Assembly: GCA_032622095.1 (NCBI GenBank)
Contig: CP136063.1
Coordinates: 113,850,723 to 113,914,722 of the forward strand
Reading direction: 5' to 3'
DNA: 64,000 nt
DNA from: Siphonodentalium dalli
Taxonomy: Eukaryota > Mollusca > Scaphopoda > Gadilida > Siphonodentaliidae
Shown: piece after piece, positions 49,412 to 62,365 of the stretch
Layout: every line of letters starts with the position of its first letter
Numbering within the stretch: the first letter of the stretch is position 1
The notes under the pieces: model-generated
The model's database searches: none
What the model saw: only the letters and a program-made list of their open reading frames with translations
What the model was told of the DNA's origin: nothing
Translations under genes and position numbers: made by a program

Positions 49412-49490
<79 letters not shown>
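49412..49490. repeat. (TA)n(TG)n microsatellite
   Basis: About 56 bp of alternating TA followed by about 20 bp of TG, at the rejoined part of Helitron E. Confidence 0.95.
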
Positions 49491-49498
<8 letters not shown>

Positions 49499-50314
49499 GG
49501 GTACTTCATAGAATCGAAAACGCGTGTAGGAACGGGCATCCCCACGGCAATGTCGGCTTATAAGACATCTTTACTACACATGACAGCCGATGGACAATTG
49601 GTCTCTATATATGTACCAAAATTACGCCGCGTTGGTGACTGGGAAATTCCAGGGAATGCCGATTGAGCTCAAACTTGCTACCTACGGGAAGTGTCATATA
49701 TATGAGTGTGTCCTTTGTAGACTCGAACCGATTGAGCTCAAACTTGCTAAATATTGACTGGGAAATTCCAGGAAATGCCGATTGAGCTCAAACTTGCTAC
49801 CTACGGGAAGTGTCATATATATGTGTGTGTCCTTTATAGAATCGAACCGATTGAGCTCAAACTTGCTAAATACGGGAAGTGTCATGGACGGGTTCATTGA
49901 AAAACAAAAACAAATCGGGTAAAATTGAAAAACAAAATTAAAAAGGCACAATTAACTCATTGAAAAACCAAAAAAAATCGGGTAAAATTTAAAAACAAAA
50001 AATTCAATTAAAAAATTAAAAAGGCACAATTAACTCATTGAAAAACAAAAAAATTAACTCATTGAAAAACAAACAATTGAATTAAAATTGTCATGTTTCT
50101 GACTATTGCCGCCATTGGCGGGCTAACTAGACGCCAGCTTCGCGCATGCGCAGACCAGATCTCGGAAACGGGTGGAGCTATCGACTTGAAATTTGGTTTT
50201 TGAGTAGCTCGGTCCTGTACGGGGTTACCTTGAAAAACTAAAATTAATGGATCGACCAAAGCCATGGGACCAATGCCGCCAGTGGGGGGCTAACCTGCTA
50301 GTCCTATATAAATT

Positions 50315-50481
50315 TAAGAAATAAATGAACTCTATGCCTGTTTTATTGAGGGATATGGCACTGTATGGCACTGTGATTGTTTGGGCACATTTAGTGTGAA
50401 CCGCTTCTCGTTCGCACAGTCTCATACGACCATAGCCCAATATCATTCAATAAAACAGGCCCAAACTCCATTAATTTCTTA
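50315..50481. mobile_element. 167-bp hairpin MITE
   Basis: TAAGAAATAAATGAACTCTA and GCCTGTTTTATTGAGGGATA on the left match TATCATTCAATAAAACAGGC and CTCCATTAATTTCTTA on the right in inverted orientation. No coding capacity. Confidence 0.75.
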
Positions 50482-50894
50482 CATGAACATACATATTGGT
50501 CATTGTTCCCATTGATTACAGAGGTCGCACCAACACCAAGACCCAAATTTACTATTTTCATATATTAATTATACCTAATTGATTGCAAATAGCTAGATTT
50601 GGACCGATTAAAGTGTTACATGTATTTGCCAGTCACTGCACGATTTATAACAATGGCTTTACTGTTGACTTTATTCGATTTCGCTGGTTGGTTTGATGCA
50701 AATGACAGATCAATCATGTCATATTTTCCCCAGTCCTCACTCAGATATAAAATCATGTTTCACCCTTTCTCTACTGGATCAAACAATATATTTCAGGCAT
50801 ATATTTCAAACATAACCCGAACAACAATTTCGACCCGACTGTATCGCGTTCTTAGGAGAGGTACATTGTGCAGTTATTTTCATGTACTGCCATT

Positions 50895-51515
50895 GACTTG
50901 TGGGGTTATTTCGGACTGTGGGGTTAACCCCACAAAACTTTATATTTAAAATGTTATAAAACGTCTTTGTGATGTTAAATTTTCATTAATTGAAAACGAA
51001 CCCCACAAGGTTTTTCCCATCGGCAAAAATGTCCATCGGTGGATTGTCCATCAGTCTCACTTGGACAATCCACCGATCACTTGTGGGGTTAACCCCAGAA
51101 GGTAGTCAAAGTTCATTTCATGTATCATTATATTGTTATTTCTGTGTTCTTGACTTGGGATGAGTCAAAGTTCAAGTCATGCCATATTGTTTAATTAGTA
51201 AATGTTTTTTTACAAGTTGTAAACTGTTTGGTTGAACATTCCCAATCCTTCATATTTATGTAACCATATAAAGCAATTGTTATAAGAGTTATAAGAATCA
51301 AACAAATTTCAACCAGTATCAGTGAAGTTACACCCCACAGTGACAGCCCAATTATCCAGGACTTACACAATTGTATGGTTACTGCAATTAATCCCATTAG
51401 TTTGCAGATTGTTAACAGCACAAACTTGAGTACAAACCCCACAAGGTAGCTTTCGTAAGTAATCCCAATGTGCACCTCACAAAGTGCCATTGTACAATGA
51501 TGTAACCCCACAATG
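50895..51515. repeat. Cluster of TGTGGGGTT/AACCCCACA words with a hairpin
   Basis: The word occurs in either orientation about nine times, including GTGGGGTTAACCCCACA near 50920. At 51036-51076 TCGGTGGATTGTCCA pairs with TGGACAATCCACCGA. The hydrophobic minus-strand frame at 51191-51526 overlaps the cluster; I do not recognise it and cannot call it a gene. Confidence 0.45.
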
Positions 51516-53210
51516 AAACCGGACAATACATTTGCACAAGGTACCTATCGTCTGTACTCGCGCTGCGATAGGCATGTCTAAGACGTGTGATGGGACGGGG
51601 ACTTGTATCTGCTGCATATTTCATATAAAAGAAAACCCTAATCCCATTGTCAGTCTATTAACACCGGTATATAGAACATGCATGATTACTCTTCGAAACA
51701 ATAACCCCGTGCAGCAGGTTACGGCCAACCATCGGCAAACACAAAATGACTGAATACATGGACAAAAGTACGCCTGTTTCTGCACGATTATATTTTGTGA
51801 ATACACGTGTGTGCAGAATAATCATCGGGCTACCAGCATCTCGCCGGAGATGTTCTTCTGTAACTGTTTCACTAACTAATATGTCACCGTTAAATTTCGT
51901 GTATGGGGTCTCCCTTAATATAGCTCTTGCTCATCCATAATACAATATTTCGTTTCTAATGATTGTTGTCTTCTAGAAACGAAATTGTGTATTTCTGGAG
52001 AGGTGAAGATATACCAAATATTTGGACAATTCTGATATACTATGCAACATACGTTTAACGTGCATCCATTCATTAACCCACCATGTTGTGTTCACGGTCA
52101 TCCGACATTTTAGCGATGCTTTCTTCCAGTATTATATCTAAGGGGCCACCAGGTGCAGTGTTTCGGCAGTGCTGTTTGATATCTCTTATTTTTTGTGATG
52201 TTTTTCGTTTCTTGGATACTACCAAGCTTTTAAGTTTTGCATGCAAACATAAAACTCGTGGTAGTATCCAAGAAACTATATTCTATAGAAAGGTTATGGT
52301 GATATGTATATACACTGTTGTCAACAAGCTTCCTAAGACATTTCCACTTATCAGTCGAACAACTCATGAAGAGTAATTGTACTCAACGTCATAGGTAATA
52401 CACACATCACAGAAAATCCACAATAGCATCCAAAAAATACGAGAATGAGAATAACATCATATTTGCGAACGTTCTTTGGTATTCTGATGCAATTTTAGAT
52501 CTTTATTCGTGATCTCTTGACTTTTGAGCGCCCGACCAAAATTCAAAACTTACTAAATTGACTCTTTTGAAAATCGACATCAAACCGTCATAAACCAGCC
52601 ATGAGTGAGCAAATATATGCGAACGGAAACGTGTAAATACTAATGTTCTTGCATCAAATATATTTATTGACGTTCGTCAAAGATTGCACGGCCGGGAAAG
52701 AGTTAATGAAATTGTCCGAACGATGTTCACGGCAATTTCAACGATAAGATCGTGTCAGCTTATGCGCACGACTGACTGCAGATTATCAAACTTGACACTG
52801 TGGCCAAGCTTCACTCTACTCTTGAAGTCCGCGTTGTATCGGCTCTCTCTCATCTATCGCTAAAACTTCGAGTGTGTCCATTGAAGATTACTATAACATC
52901 AAGCATTCTTTGTAGTTATTCCATAAATACTTTATATATGTTCGGTCGAGCTACAGGCGAGTTAGAACATAAGTCGGATGTATGGGGCATATCACCACAT
53001 CCCGTCGACGTTGGTCAGGCAAGTTTCAGGGATGACACTTTAACGACTCGATCCACTAACCAACCGAATCCAGTAAAATATATGGAATCGCTCTCATATA
53101 TGCTGTGCTTTCGTGCGCATCATCCATCACAGGACGTATAAAGTGACATATTGGATGCGCGAATGAACGACTATGAGCATCGGAAATAATTTTACGGGTG
53201 GGTGCCTGGA
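51516..53210. other. Anonymous DNA with one short hairpin
   Basis: At 52207-52223 GTTTCTTGGATACTACC is the exact complement of 52260-52276, with a 36-base loop. Frames at 52083-52376 and 52800-53141 show no recognised family. Confidence 0.5.
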
Positions 53211-53470
53211 ACTAGAGTGTTCACTTCACCACACTCATACCGATGAATAGGTTATCAGCTTCGATCGTCCCTATTGAGTCCGCTGCTTCAGGACTCCTTG
53301 CGATATCGCGTTATGTCGACTCGGCGCTGATAGTACCGCTTTGTGCTCTCGGCTTTTGATTCGCTCTGTGTTCTGCCATACGTCCACGAATCGGCATTCA
53401 GAGAACTCTCCACTCAACAGTAGCGCCTGTTATTAATGGATTCACGGAGTTGGTTGTCCACTGTAAATAC
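53211..53470 (+). promoter_or_regulatory. CpG-richer stretch upstream of candidate exon
   Basis: Compared with its AT-rich surroundings this stretch has many CG dinucleotides (TTCGATCGTCC, GATATCGCGTTATGTCGACT). It lies 440-700 bp before the candidate first exon at 53911, so it may hold the promoter or transcription start. No TATA box or initiator was assigned. Confidence 0.25.
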
Positions 53471-53910
53471 ATCGTCCGTTGTGTTAATCCGACAGCGTTT
53501 ACAAGCTATGCGCGTTGTAACGCTATTTCGGAACCGTTTAAATCACTTGGCATCATTCACATGATTATATCCTACAATATATTATATTGGACCGGAAATC
53601 AGAATTTAGCGTTTCTGAATTCTTGGCTCATCGTCATTTCTTTTAAAATAATTGAATAACTTTGGAATATCAAACACAGTTACTGAACAATGTGGTACAA
53701 ATGTGATTATTCTTATATTGGTTTGTGATTGTCAGACGTTATCAACTTTGCAACTTTTCAAGGTGTTGCTAGGATTTTATGGATACTTTTCTAGTTTTAC
53801 TACTTTAAGGTAACTACGATCCACCGACCTTCAATTCGTTTATGGAAAATAATTCGAAGCCAGAATTTTTCGAATTATGCGGAGACGTTACTCACTTGTG
53901 ACAAGCACCA

Positions 53911-54034
53911 ATGATGTCATATTGGCGCAAGTTGTGGTCGGATATATTCTTTAACAATGGGCTGACATTACGTGTGCTATTCACCGGATTTATGCTAATC
54001 GTGAGTGCGTATTGTGACGAGACGGAGCAGACAG
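53911..54034 (+). CDS. Candidate first coding exon of a secreted or membrane protein
   Basis: The frame starts ATGATG and encodes MMSYWRKLWSDIFFNNG, then a hydrophobic core LRVLFTGFMLIVSAYC and an acidic stretch DETEQT. It ends in ACAG|GTGAGT at 54034/54035, almost the perfect metazoan splice donor. Arg6 and Lys7 before the core and a small-residue region (SAYC) at its end fit a signal peptide with cleavage near residues 33-35; a type II membrane anchor is the alternative. The exon is 41 codons plus one base (phase 1). Downstream exons are not identified; none of the frames to 64000 has matching phase, good acceptor and donor together. The protein family is unknown. Chance combination cannot be excluded. 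Confidence 0.42.
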
Positions 54035-54086
54035 GTGAGTGAATTTTCGCCGTGTACACGTGATGTTTATGATAGGTTGACCTTTA

Positions 54087-54300
54087 CCCATTTCATGACG
54101 GGAGCTGCACTGGGACAGCCTTAAAGATCATGTACCAGTTCATGCTATTAGATATGTGAGTCTTGCGTAGGGAGCCTCGCGCATATATATATGCACTGGC
54201 TTACAAGGTCAAAGTAAATATTGTTTGACCAATGTATTCTCTTATATATGCGAGGCTCCCTATGGGAGACTCGCATATATCAGATAATGCATTGGTACAG
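54087..54300 (+). repeat. Short hairpin repeat, copy 2
   Basis: Diverged relative of 44401-44560: ATCATGTACCAGT, ACTGGCTTACAAGGTCAAAG, GTATTCTCTTATATATGCGA. The loop has its own inverted pair GCGAGGCTCCCTA / GGGAGACTCGC. It lies in what would be the first intron of the candidate gene. Confidence 0.6.
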
Positions 54301-55134
54301 GGTTTTCGTAAAATGTCAGGTAGCTCCAGCCACGAAATAGAGTTTTAACGCAAACGTCAAGTGGATAGTTATCGAAACGACACACACCCTATCCAGATTA
54401 AGTTACTATTGATTGGTGACACGACATACCCACGCGATACGCCTCAACTTATCGTCATCATTGCATTGTTTTGACGCAGTCATTCGTTTGTTTCTAGTTG
54501 ATAAGATGTCTACCCGAGTAACATATTGTCATGTTGTCATTACTTTCATAGATTCCCTTCTATTGACGTAACATGCATGACCCCCCCCCCCCCTCCCCCC
54601 ACCAAAAGGTCTTGTGAGCGATTATCAATCAGATGATTGAAAAATTCCAAATGATTTGGACGAAATATCTCAAGGTATCAAATATATTGATACGAGTAAT
54701 ACATTTGAATTGCTTATCCAGAGCAAGACGTTATCATGTTCGGTTGTAATGCTTTACTTCGCCTTTCTTGCGCTCTGATTTCTATAATGTGATAAACTAA
54801 CTTGAGTATTATATTTCCACTCACCAGCGAGCTTATAATATATGTGTTCAATTGGTTTTGGATGATCCTTGGTCACATATGTCGCTATTGTCACGTATAT
54901 GGTCATCAAAGCCGAGAGTGTGAAACATATATGTACTTATATGGGCCAATAGCTTCCACGAAAAATAAACCACATTTCCTTGTTCTGGCCCGATAACCAA
55001 TATTTGGCTACATATGTATTTTACACATGTTACCATTCATTATGCGTTAAAGTTGTCCCATCCGATTTAACACCATAACACTACTTTATTTGTATTGTTT
55101 TCTATACCAGACTATGTAGGATTTAAAGGGGGAT
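54301..55134. other. Anonymous DNA with a poly-C tract
   Basis: C-run interrupted once by T at about 54581-54600. No gene recognised. Confidence 0.5.
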
Positions 55135-55393
55135 TGTACACTAAATACGTCAATTTATGGAACCATCTATTTCCTTTTATACTCAATAGAATATATGCAA
55201 CGAATGAATTAATTTGAGCCATGGATTAGTGCAAACTACATGCATGTGCTCTATGAACGATACAAACAACGTGGTAATTATAATGAAAATGAGTTTATGG
55301 CTCTCATCATTGGCTCAAATTCATTCATTTGTTGCATATATTCTGTTGAGTTTAAAATGAGATGGTCCCATAACTGACCGGATTTAGTGTACA
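55135..55393. mobile_element. 259-bp MITE
   Basis: Begins TGTACACTAAAT and ends ATTTAGTGTACA. The inverted repeats run about 85 bp with shared blocks GAACCATCT / AGATGGTCC, AGAATATATGCAACGAATGA / TCATTTGTTGCATATATTCT and AATTTGAGCCA / TGGCTCAAATT. No ORF. Confidence 0.82.
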
Positions 55394-58300
55394 GTACAGT
55401 ACCAATTAGTGATATATTATAGCGCTCAAATATCAATCACAAATAGAGGCAGTTTACAGGGTTTTGAGTTTTAGTGGGGCGCCAACATATCGCCTATATG
55501 ATAAATAACATTGATTTTAATGTGTTGCCCACTTACATGGGATATTAGAGACAAAAGATGCCATGTATACGATTTGACACCATAAAACCACTACATGTAC
55601 GTTGTATCTACCAGGAAATAAAACATGTCGTACCCATTAGCCTATTAATACGGGGGTTTGGTAGCCAAATATCGCCTTTAAAAGTGGAATTTTTAGAACG
55701 ATTTGAAATTGTGTCAACCTTGCAAAAATTCAAATGATGTTCTCTAATAAAGAGCTATCATGCTTCCATCACCCGAAAGCGGTAGATAATAAAGAGCGTT
55801 ATCAATTGTGAACTTTTGTTGTCGTTTTCGACGTAATGCTTATGGATGCTTTTGTGGATTTTCGCGATGATTGTGCCATATGAATAATAGTCATCAAGTT
55901 GCAAGTTGTTGTTTTTTTTCATATTTATTTTGCTGGTATAAGCTGACAATTAAATAGGAACTGTTGACTATATGTCGCTACCTTATAATGTCGAGATATA
56001 GTGTCCACGGGCCCGTGTGGGCGCCCGGGCGCTCCCGGGTGGTAATTAGTCACACCGCTTCATACAAAAGAACAACTGGTTAGAAACCACACACCAACAC
56101 TGGTTTATTATAATATGGTGTCAAATCGAATCGTGCATATATGTCAAGATCGTGTAGTCTTCGTGAAATATGTGTTTGTATCTATTATATCTATTCGTAT
56201 TATGTTGTATGTGCATGTGGGATCTTCTTGGTGCATTTATATGTGTTATTATATTACAGTAACACATGTCATATCCGTTGTCATCAACGTCATTATAATA
56301 CATAAGTTGAGGATACGTAATTCTCACGCTGTGCAGTAGCGCGGAAAATTCGCTTCGAATCGGATGAGGAATCTCCAAGAAGTCAGTGCATTGTTTTTAA
56401 TATAAAATCAATACCCTATAAAATGCTCTTTTCATTTCCAATTAAATCTCATGCTACACAATTGTTTTCGAAAGTTTTACATGCAAGATGATATTAAAGG
56501 CGCACTAAAATTAGCGCATGAACTATAAGGTGGGAAATTGTAATGCGCGTCTTTGGAAAGCATTTGTCTTCGATGATATGCTCTATATCACCAATGCTCT
56601 TTACATATATAGTACGGTCTGTGGTTGGTATTTCGAATTTCAATGAGTCGATAACGGTATCTGTCAATACACGAACCAAAAACTACATGTTAGTATACAT
56701 GTATACGTATATAAATATATCGTGTATTTGTCAACTTATCTTATACCTTCTTCCAATCTACGTCGACAAAATATGGAAGTTCGAATGAGCCATGTCCGTT
56801 TAATTTAAGCGAGATAATTGATGTCGCTTTTAATCCATTATATAGCCTAACATGTACTTATATATTGGTTTATTTATCACATTGTATATTTCTCATATAA
56901 TAAACACTGTTTAAACATCAAATCACATGTCGCCTCATTCGTTACAGTCCCAGCCGATCAGCTATATTAGCATGAGTCCCCAATACCCAGACACATTTAT
57001 GAAATTATGTTCCGGTAAACGACGTGACGATTGGGTTTGGGTGCCGCCCAACATCAGACGAACACTGGATACTTGAGGCTTCATGTTATGCTCTCTTTTG
57101 CCACACAACGGACCGGTTCCGATATAAAAATAAGTCGATATATACTTGAAATACTTTTTCTCACTCACGAATAATATATGTACATGTAGAATAAGACGAT
57201 GTTTATCGATTAAATATCAGCAACAAATCAATACAGTTGTTTCACGTCGGTCGGTTGTTCATCTTCTGCCAGACCCGGTCCACGAAACTGGCACTTCTTT
57301 CCTATGTGTCGCTAGTTGGCGCTGTCCAAAAAAAACTGTATAATTATCATTAGATTTTAGAGTATACACAAATTATTTCATCTATCCTTTCAAATTAATT
57401 TTACATGTAATTGGGAGGCTCAAATGGGCCATGACTTTAATTATATATGTGCATGTCTGCGTGTGTGGATATAGCCCAAGACATATATATTTTCCTACTT
57501 TAGGTAAACTTTCAGAAATACAATCACCCAAAGCTTCTATTCTTATAATATGTGTTACCTTATCGGGAGATAACCAGTCCATGTCCATCCATGTCAACAT
57601 GCTTGTTAGAGTTTTGTATATTGTGTGTTTCGGTTTCTTCTCTCTAAATGGTATTAGCAATGTATTTGACGAGATGGGTGGATAACCTGATTCATGCATC
57701 TGGGCTTCCCCGTGTCGGTGGTTTCTACGTGCAATGTAATGATTTCCGAGTGAATTTAACCCCCAACATGGTATGTTCTCCAACCGTAAATTTGACGTCG
57801 TCATTATATGACATCACGGCTTAACTACGAAAAAAACAATAAAGCAACCATTATTTCCATTGTTAATTTCGGGTTATAGTGTAGTATGGCACTCACCATA
57901 AAGCAGATCTGAAAACCTTAATGTAATATGTGCCAGGACTCTATCGTATTAATTAATTTATTCACATCAAGTCTCTTTAATTTGATATAAACAAGTCACC
58001 TCACGAACTGTTTTGACACAGACATGTACTTACAATACAAGAGCCTTTAATGGTGTAAGCCACCCACGTTATTGCAGAACAACCTAGAATTGCAAGAACT
58101 GCTCGTTGGTAGAGGTGATCGTGCGAATAACAATTTTCACATATTACTGGAATTAACTATAGGAATGAGATGTCAATGTGGAGTAATGTCTGCTTCGTTG
58201 GGACTGCATACATGTACCTCCCTCCAATTCGTATAACAAACACATAGTGTGCCCTCCAGGCTGCTCATGCAGTCATACGTAAGATTCAACCGTTGGTGTC

Positions 58301-61015
58301 GCCCCATCATACTAAATTAATTATATAATTGAACACTCGATGAAGGCTATAGTTAATTGATTTCTATTTATTTGCTCGTTTTTGGAATGTTCAGTTGTTC
58401 ATCTATATACTGTATAATAAGTTCAATAGTAGGTTGTTTATTGAATCGATTAGCTGAACATCCCGACACACGAATTTTATAACGTGTGTCTCTCTGTCGT
58501 CTGCATCTATAGTGCCAATACATGAATACCATAATTATGGCAACACAAATCATTCCAACTTATACTTTTAGAACTGAATGAGAGATTCATTCGCAATCAA
58601 AGGGTTACTGTCCAGCGATCAGAGGATGCATACATGTACATGTAAGTGTACGATCCTATACTCACACATATTATAGAGATGTATTTTTTCCCGGTTAGAT
58701 TTTCAAGTGGGGTTAAATAATCTAGATAGGTTATTATGTGCATCAACGGGAGGTTCTATAATAGATACGACCTAGTCGATAAAGGTGTTGGTTGTCTATC
58801 ATATAAGACAGTCTGTGGGCATCGGACATATCGAATTAAAAGGAATGGTTCTTTTCCGCTGCTCTTCGCCAGACAACTTAACAGCAAAATATGACTCTTT
58901 TCTAGGGGCAACTAACAAGTCTAATATTAAATCAACTTCAGCCAACATATCTCACATAGTAGCTTTAAGACGAAAATGTGTGACATTAGATAGTTATCGT
59001 GTGTGTTGTTTCCTAGACGAGTTTCCCGTGAATTATTTTGAATTCTGTACCTGCAAGTGACGTCGAGAAGACATATTACTTCTTTAATACGTCTTCACTA
59101 AATAGATTGTCCCATTCAATGATAAAAGTATACATTGGAATCGTCTAATATTTATTGGGGGAGGTTCCGGAAAATGAGCAGACACCACACGGTCGGGCAT
59201 ACACAGAAGGAATATTATTCATTGATGGGAACTGTTCAGATTATAAATTCGTATTATCTGTTGATCGTATTATCTGAACATTTCCTAACTGAGCTCTTTA
59301 TGAATATTAGTAAAGAACGAGTTATAATTATAAAAAGAAGTGCAGTGCTACTTCGGAGTACGAGACAGCGAGATCTTTGGCACAACAGTAAGCAAATGTT
59401 GTCGAGTGTTCTCAAAGCTAACTTGTTCAACTTGTGTGACATTTACTATAAACTAAAAAGGACGACAACTCTTTTTCACTATATGCGTCGGTTCTGTATA
59501 TATACTGATATATGCCATAACGTGCTTGCTCAATTGGCACCATAGGGCCCTGCGAATATTTTTTATTCGATTCGATATCGATATTTCGCGCAGAGTGATA
59601 CTGAAATATGAGTGATGTATCCGCGATATCTGCGTCAGTTGCGTTAAATTGGCTTCATGATTCACTTATTGTGTAGTGTCCAAATGCGCACTATTGTCCA
59701 AAATGGCCTATCGTTTTATTATTATTCGGTAACTGGCTTTTAATTGGGTCACCAGGACGGGTTTATACCCCATTGCCGATGGCTGATTGTGGGCGTACAC
59801 GATCATGCAAATATATCATCAGTTAAAATCACGTGATCACGCCACGAATCTGACTGCGGATTATGCGGTAATGTCACCGTAATTATATAAACTTGCATAT
59901 AGATTAATGAATAACTTGCATAACTTAACTGCAGAAATTTCCATATAAATATAATCTGAATCAATTAGTAAAACTTAATCGGAATATATACAAATTATAC
60001 AATCGGAGAATCGCGCATACGATGCTATTTTCTTTCAAAATACTTCCATGCACTGACATTTTAGTATATTGTATACACTGTACGAACAAACGCGCTACCT
60101 TCTTTCATGGAATATACATTATGCACCGACTGCTAGCCGATTCGATTCGATATTGATATCGGCTTCTCACCATGCTATATCGGATTCCGAATCTGCGGAA
60201 AATTGCGGATGATCAGGACCATACTGCACTGCGATGACCGCATATTTGTCAATTTTGCGCAAATGTAAATTCGATAATGTCAATTTGGCGGCATTTTGGG
60301 ACAGACATTCTACAAATATGGTTTACGACTAAGCATATGTTTGTTCATATTTAAACGTATTACGAATTTGGCATTAATTGGTGCACCTACCGCAGAACTT
60401 CAACTTTTTCCGATACCAACAGCCATTTTTGGGCGCCATGTTGAATTGTGAATTTTCCCCAAAGCTGATTTTGAATATATTGTTGTCGAAAAATTACCGG
60501 TTAAAATGACACCAAAGCTGGCTTTATAACTATTTTTGTCTAGGTTCACACTCTAAAATCGCCACAACGATTATACTATGACACTCACTAAGAAAGGTGT
60601 TACCAATCAATTCCTGTCATCTTAATATAACTAATACAAGTGTAAGGTAGAATGGTGTTTCAATTGTTTAATCATGTCTGCATTTTAGTCAATGTGATGT
60701 ATGAGTTTGTATTTTCATGAAATCAATTAGATGATTCACCTTGACCTTACAAACATTTATACGATGCCTGAGTTTTGAATAATTAAATGTTGGTCTTCCA
60801 TGAACTCAATTAGATGGGTTCATCTTGAACTGGCAGATATATAGATATATGAATCCCAGGGGCGTCGATGTTGTGACTATGCGTGTGTTTGTATTACTAG
60901 TAATTGTGCACTAAGGAGCAGTGTGTGCGTACTGCGTGAATGTGCAGGCGGTAGTCCAATAGCTCATTGTCCATGAGATTTGGGACACCTGTGTACCAAT
61001 TTATACAGCTGTCGT
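55394..61015. other. Anonymous DNA, no gene recognised
   Basis: Several frames of 80-140 codons lie here (57382-57804 minus, 58785-59060 plus, 59135-59545 plus, 58368-58553 minus). The one at 58785 has seven Cys in 91 residues and the one at 58368 starts with a hydrophobic stretch followed by HYRCRRQR, resembling a membrane anchor. None has convincing splice sites or a known family, and frames of this length are expected by chance at this composition. ATTCGATTCGATATCGATAT at 59568 has a relative near 60140. Confidence 0.4.
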
Positions 61016-61073
61016 GGGAGACGTTGAGATTTGTCATTCCGTTCTCGAGGGGTGACAAATCTCAATGTCTCCC
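61016..61073. repeat. Hairpin with 21-bp stem
   Basis: GGGAGACGTTGAGATTTGTCA faces TGACAAATCTCAATGTCTCCC, with one G/A difference and a loop of 16 bases. It could be a MITE core or a small RNA precursor. Confidence 0.75.
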
Positions 61074-61769
61074 GAGAAGAAGGGCAACACCTGTTTTGCT
61101 ATCCGATAACTAAATTCGAAATCCTTATCATTTACTCGCACAATGTTTCATTCTCTGCATGAGTCATCGCAGTCACATTGAGTTAGTTAATTTGGTTGGC
61201 TTGGTTCGTTGGAGTTTGCTGTCAGTCAGCCTCAATAACATATCATGACGTCAGTTTAGGGTGGTCGAAAGACCGCTCAGATCGGGAAATAAATCCACTG
61301 CACGTAGAAATCACCGACCGCCAGAAAGCAACTGACAAACTTGCACAGCTGCACGATCAAGACTGCATTATCCACACGTGCATGAATAACAAAATCGCAC
61401 TTATCGAATCGAATCAGTTTCGTCATCACTCGACCGCAAAAGTTGGCTCAATGCGAGTTCGATAATTGTTCGGGGGAAAAATACATGTATCATTGTTAGG
61501 TAACACATGCGTGTATCGCGTTTTATATATGACATGAACCCACTTGTCAACATCCGAAGAAAGTTGCGCTAATATAATGGTTCGTTGTCTCCTCTTGTGA
61601 GAGATCTGGTTGTATGTGTATACAAATATAAGCGATTCGTAGAAACAATTGTGATTAAGTTGCACGTTCGTTTACGCGTATGATGATCATATGCGCTACA
61701 CACATGTGGTCAAGTTGCTGGAAGGTCCAATTTGATTAAAGTGAATCAAAATCAGTGTTATACATCGAT

Positions 61770-61835
61770 AAAAACTTAATCGAAATCTGTATCTGTATCT
61801 GTATACATATCTGTATCTGTATCTGTGTACGTCCC
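61770..61835 (-). repeat. (ATACAG)n tail downstream of reverse-transcriptase relic
   Basis: On the minus strand ACAGATACAGATACAG-type hexamers follow the stop of the relic at 61877. Short tandem tails are usual at the 3' end of non-LTR retrotransposons. Confidence 0.6.
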
Positions 61836-61876
61836 AGTGACCAGTTTGACTTTTATGGGACGGTGGAGAGAGCGGA

Positions 61877-62295
61877 TTATAATTTTTCTCTCCTAGTGAG
61901 TGCCGCTTTGAATGTTCCGATATGTGCGGCGTTGACCGTGTCGTCATCAAGTTTATTCCAGTCCAGGATGGTGCGCGGGAATAAAGAATACTTGAACTGG
62001 TCTGAGTTTGTCTGTATTGGTTGAAATGATTTTTGTTGTTGGTCTCAGACTGTTCCACGGTGTTGGTATAAACACAGTCTTCGTATTTCTTTGCCTTGAT
62101 CTTCCTTTTCGATGGGTTTGTTTTTTTCCAGGTAGTTATCGGTGATATTGCGGGGGCCGACCCCTGAACCACTTTGTATAATAGGACCAGGCGCTTGTTT
62201 CTGCGACACTCTTCTAGAGGTGGAAGTTCTAGTTTGTTTAGCATTCTGGTGACGCAGCCCTTATCTCGTGAGTTGTATAGTCTCTGGTGATGAAT
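61877..62295 (-). pseudogene. Non-LTR reverse-transcriptase C-terminal relic, 5' truncated
   Basis: Minus-strand blocks are FITRDYTTHE, a shift, then GCVTRMLNKLELPPLEECRR (62195-62255), NKRLVLLYKVVQGSAPAI, KRKIKAKKYEDCVYTNTVEQ, and after another shift FKYSLFPRTILDWNKLDDDT, VNAAHIGTFKAALTRREKL and TAA at 61877. These are the last ~140 residues of a CR1/L2-type ORF2 after the reverse-transcriptase domain, in the usual order and ending at the usual place. The catalytic part is absent, as expected of 5' truncation on insertion. Two frameshifts make it non-functional. It is on the opposite strand to the relic at 41600. Confidence 0.82.
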
Positions 62296-62365
62296 TCAAT
62301 GTTGTTATGTCTCGGTAGTTATATATAGCACGCGGTAGCTGTTTAGCGCCAAGCGGATTTATTTA

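Larger units (their letters stand above)
48751..50301 (+). mobile_element. Helitron E, interrupted and composite
   Basis: It starts TCTACTATATAATTTGAG right after D. At 48784 it is interrupted by Helitron F and resumes at 49412 with (TA)n(TG)n and TACTTCATAGAATCGAAAAC as in A. It then has rearranged GATTGAGCTCAAACTTGCTA units (49660-49870), AAAAACAAAA-rich sequence, one worn end at 50127-50130 and a final end, GCCGCCAGTGGGGGGCTAAC then CTGCTAG, at 50301 followed by T. More than one element may be mixed here. Confidence 0.6.

Noticed and set aside
57478-57685. Possible exon after TTTTCCTACTTTAG
   Set aside because: The pyrimidine tract is good, but the frame has no donor and no recognisable domain.
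57382-57804. 140-codon minus-strand frame
   Set aside because: No recognisable family, signal peptide or splice sites. A frame this long is expected about once by chance in 64 kb at this AT content.
59135-59545. 136-codon plus-strand frame
   Set aside because: No family recognised, no ATG in a good context at its start, and length within chance expectation.
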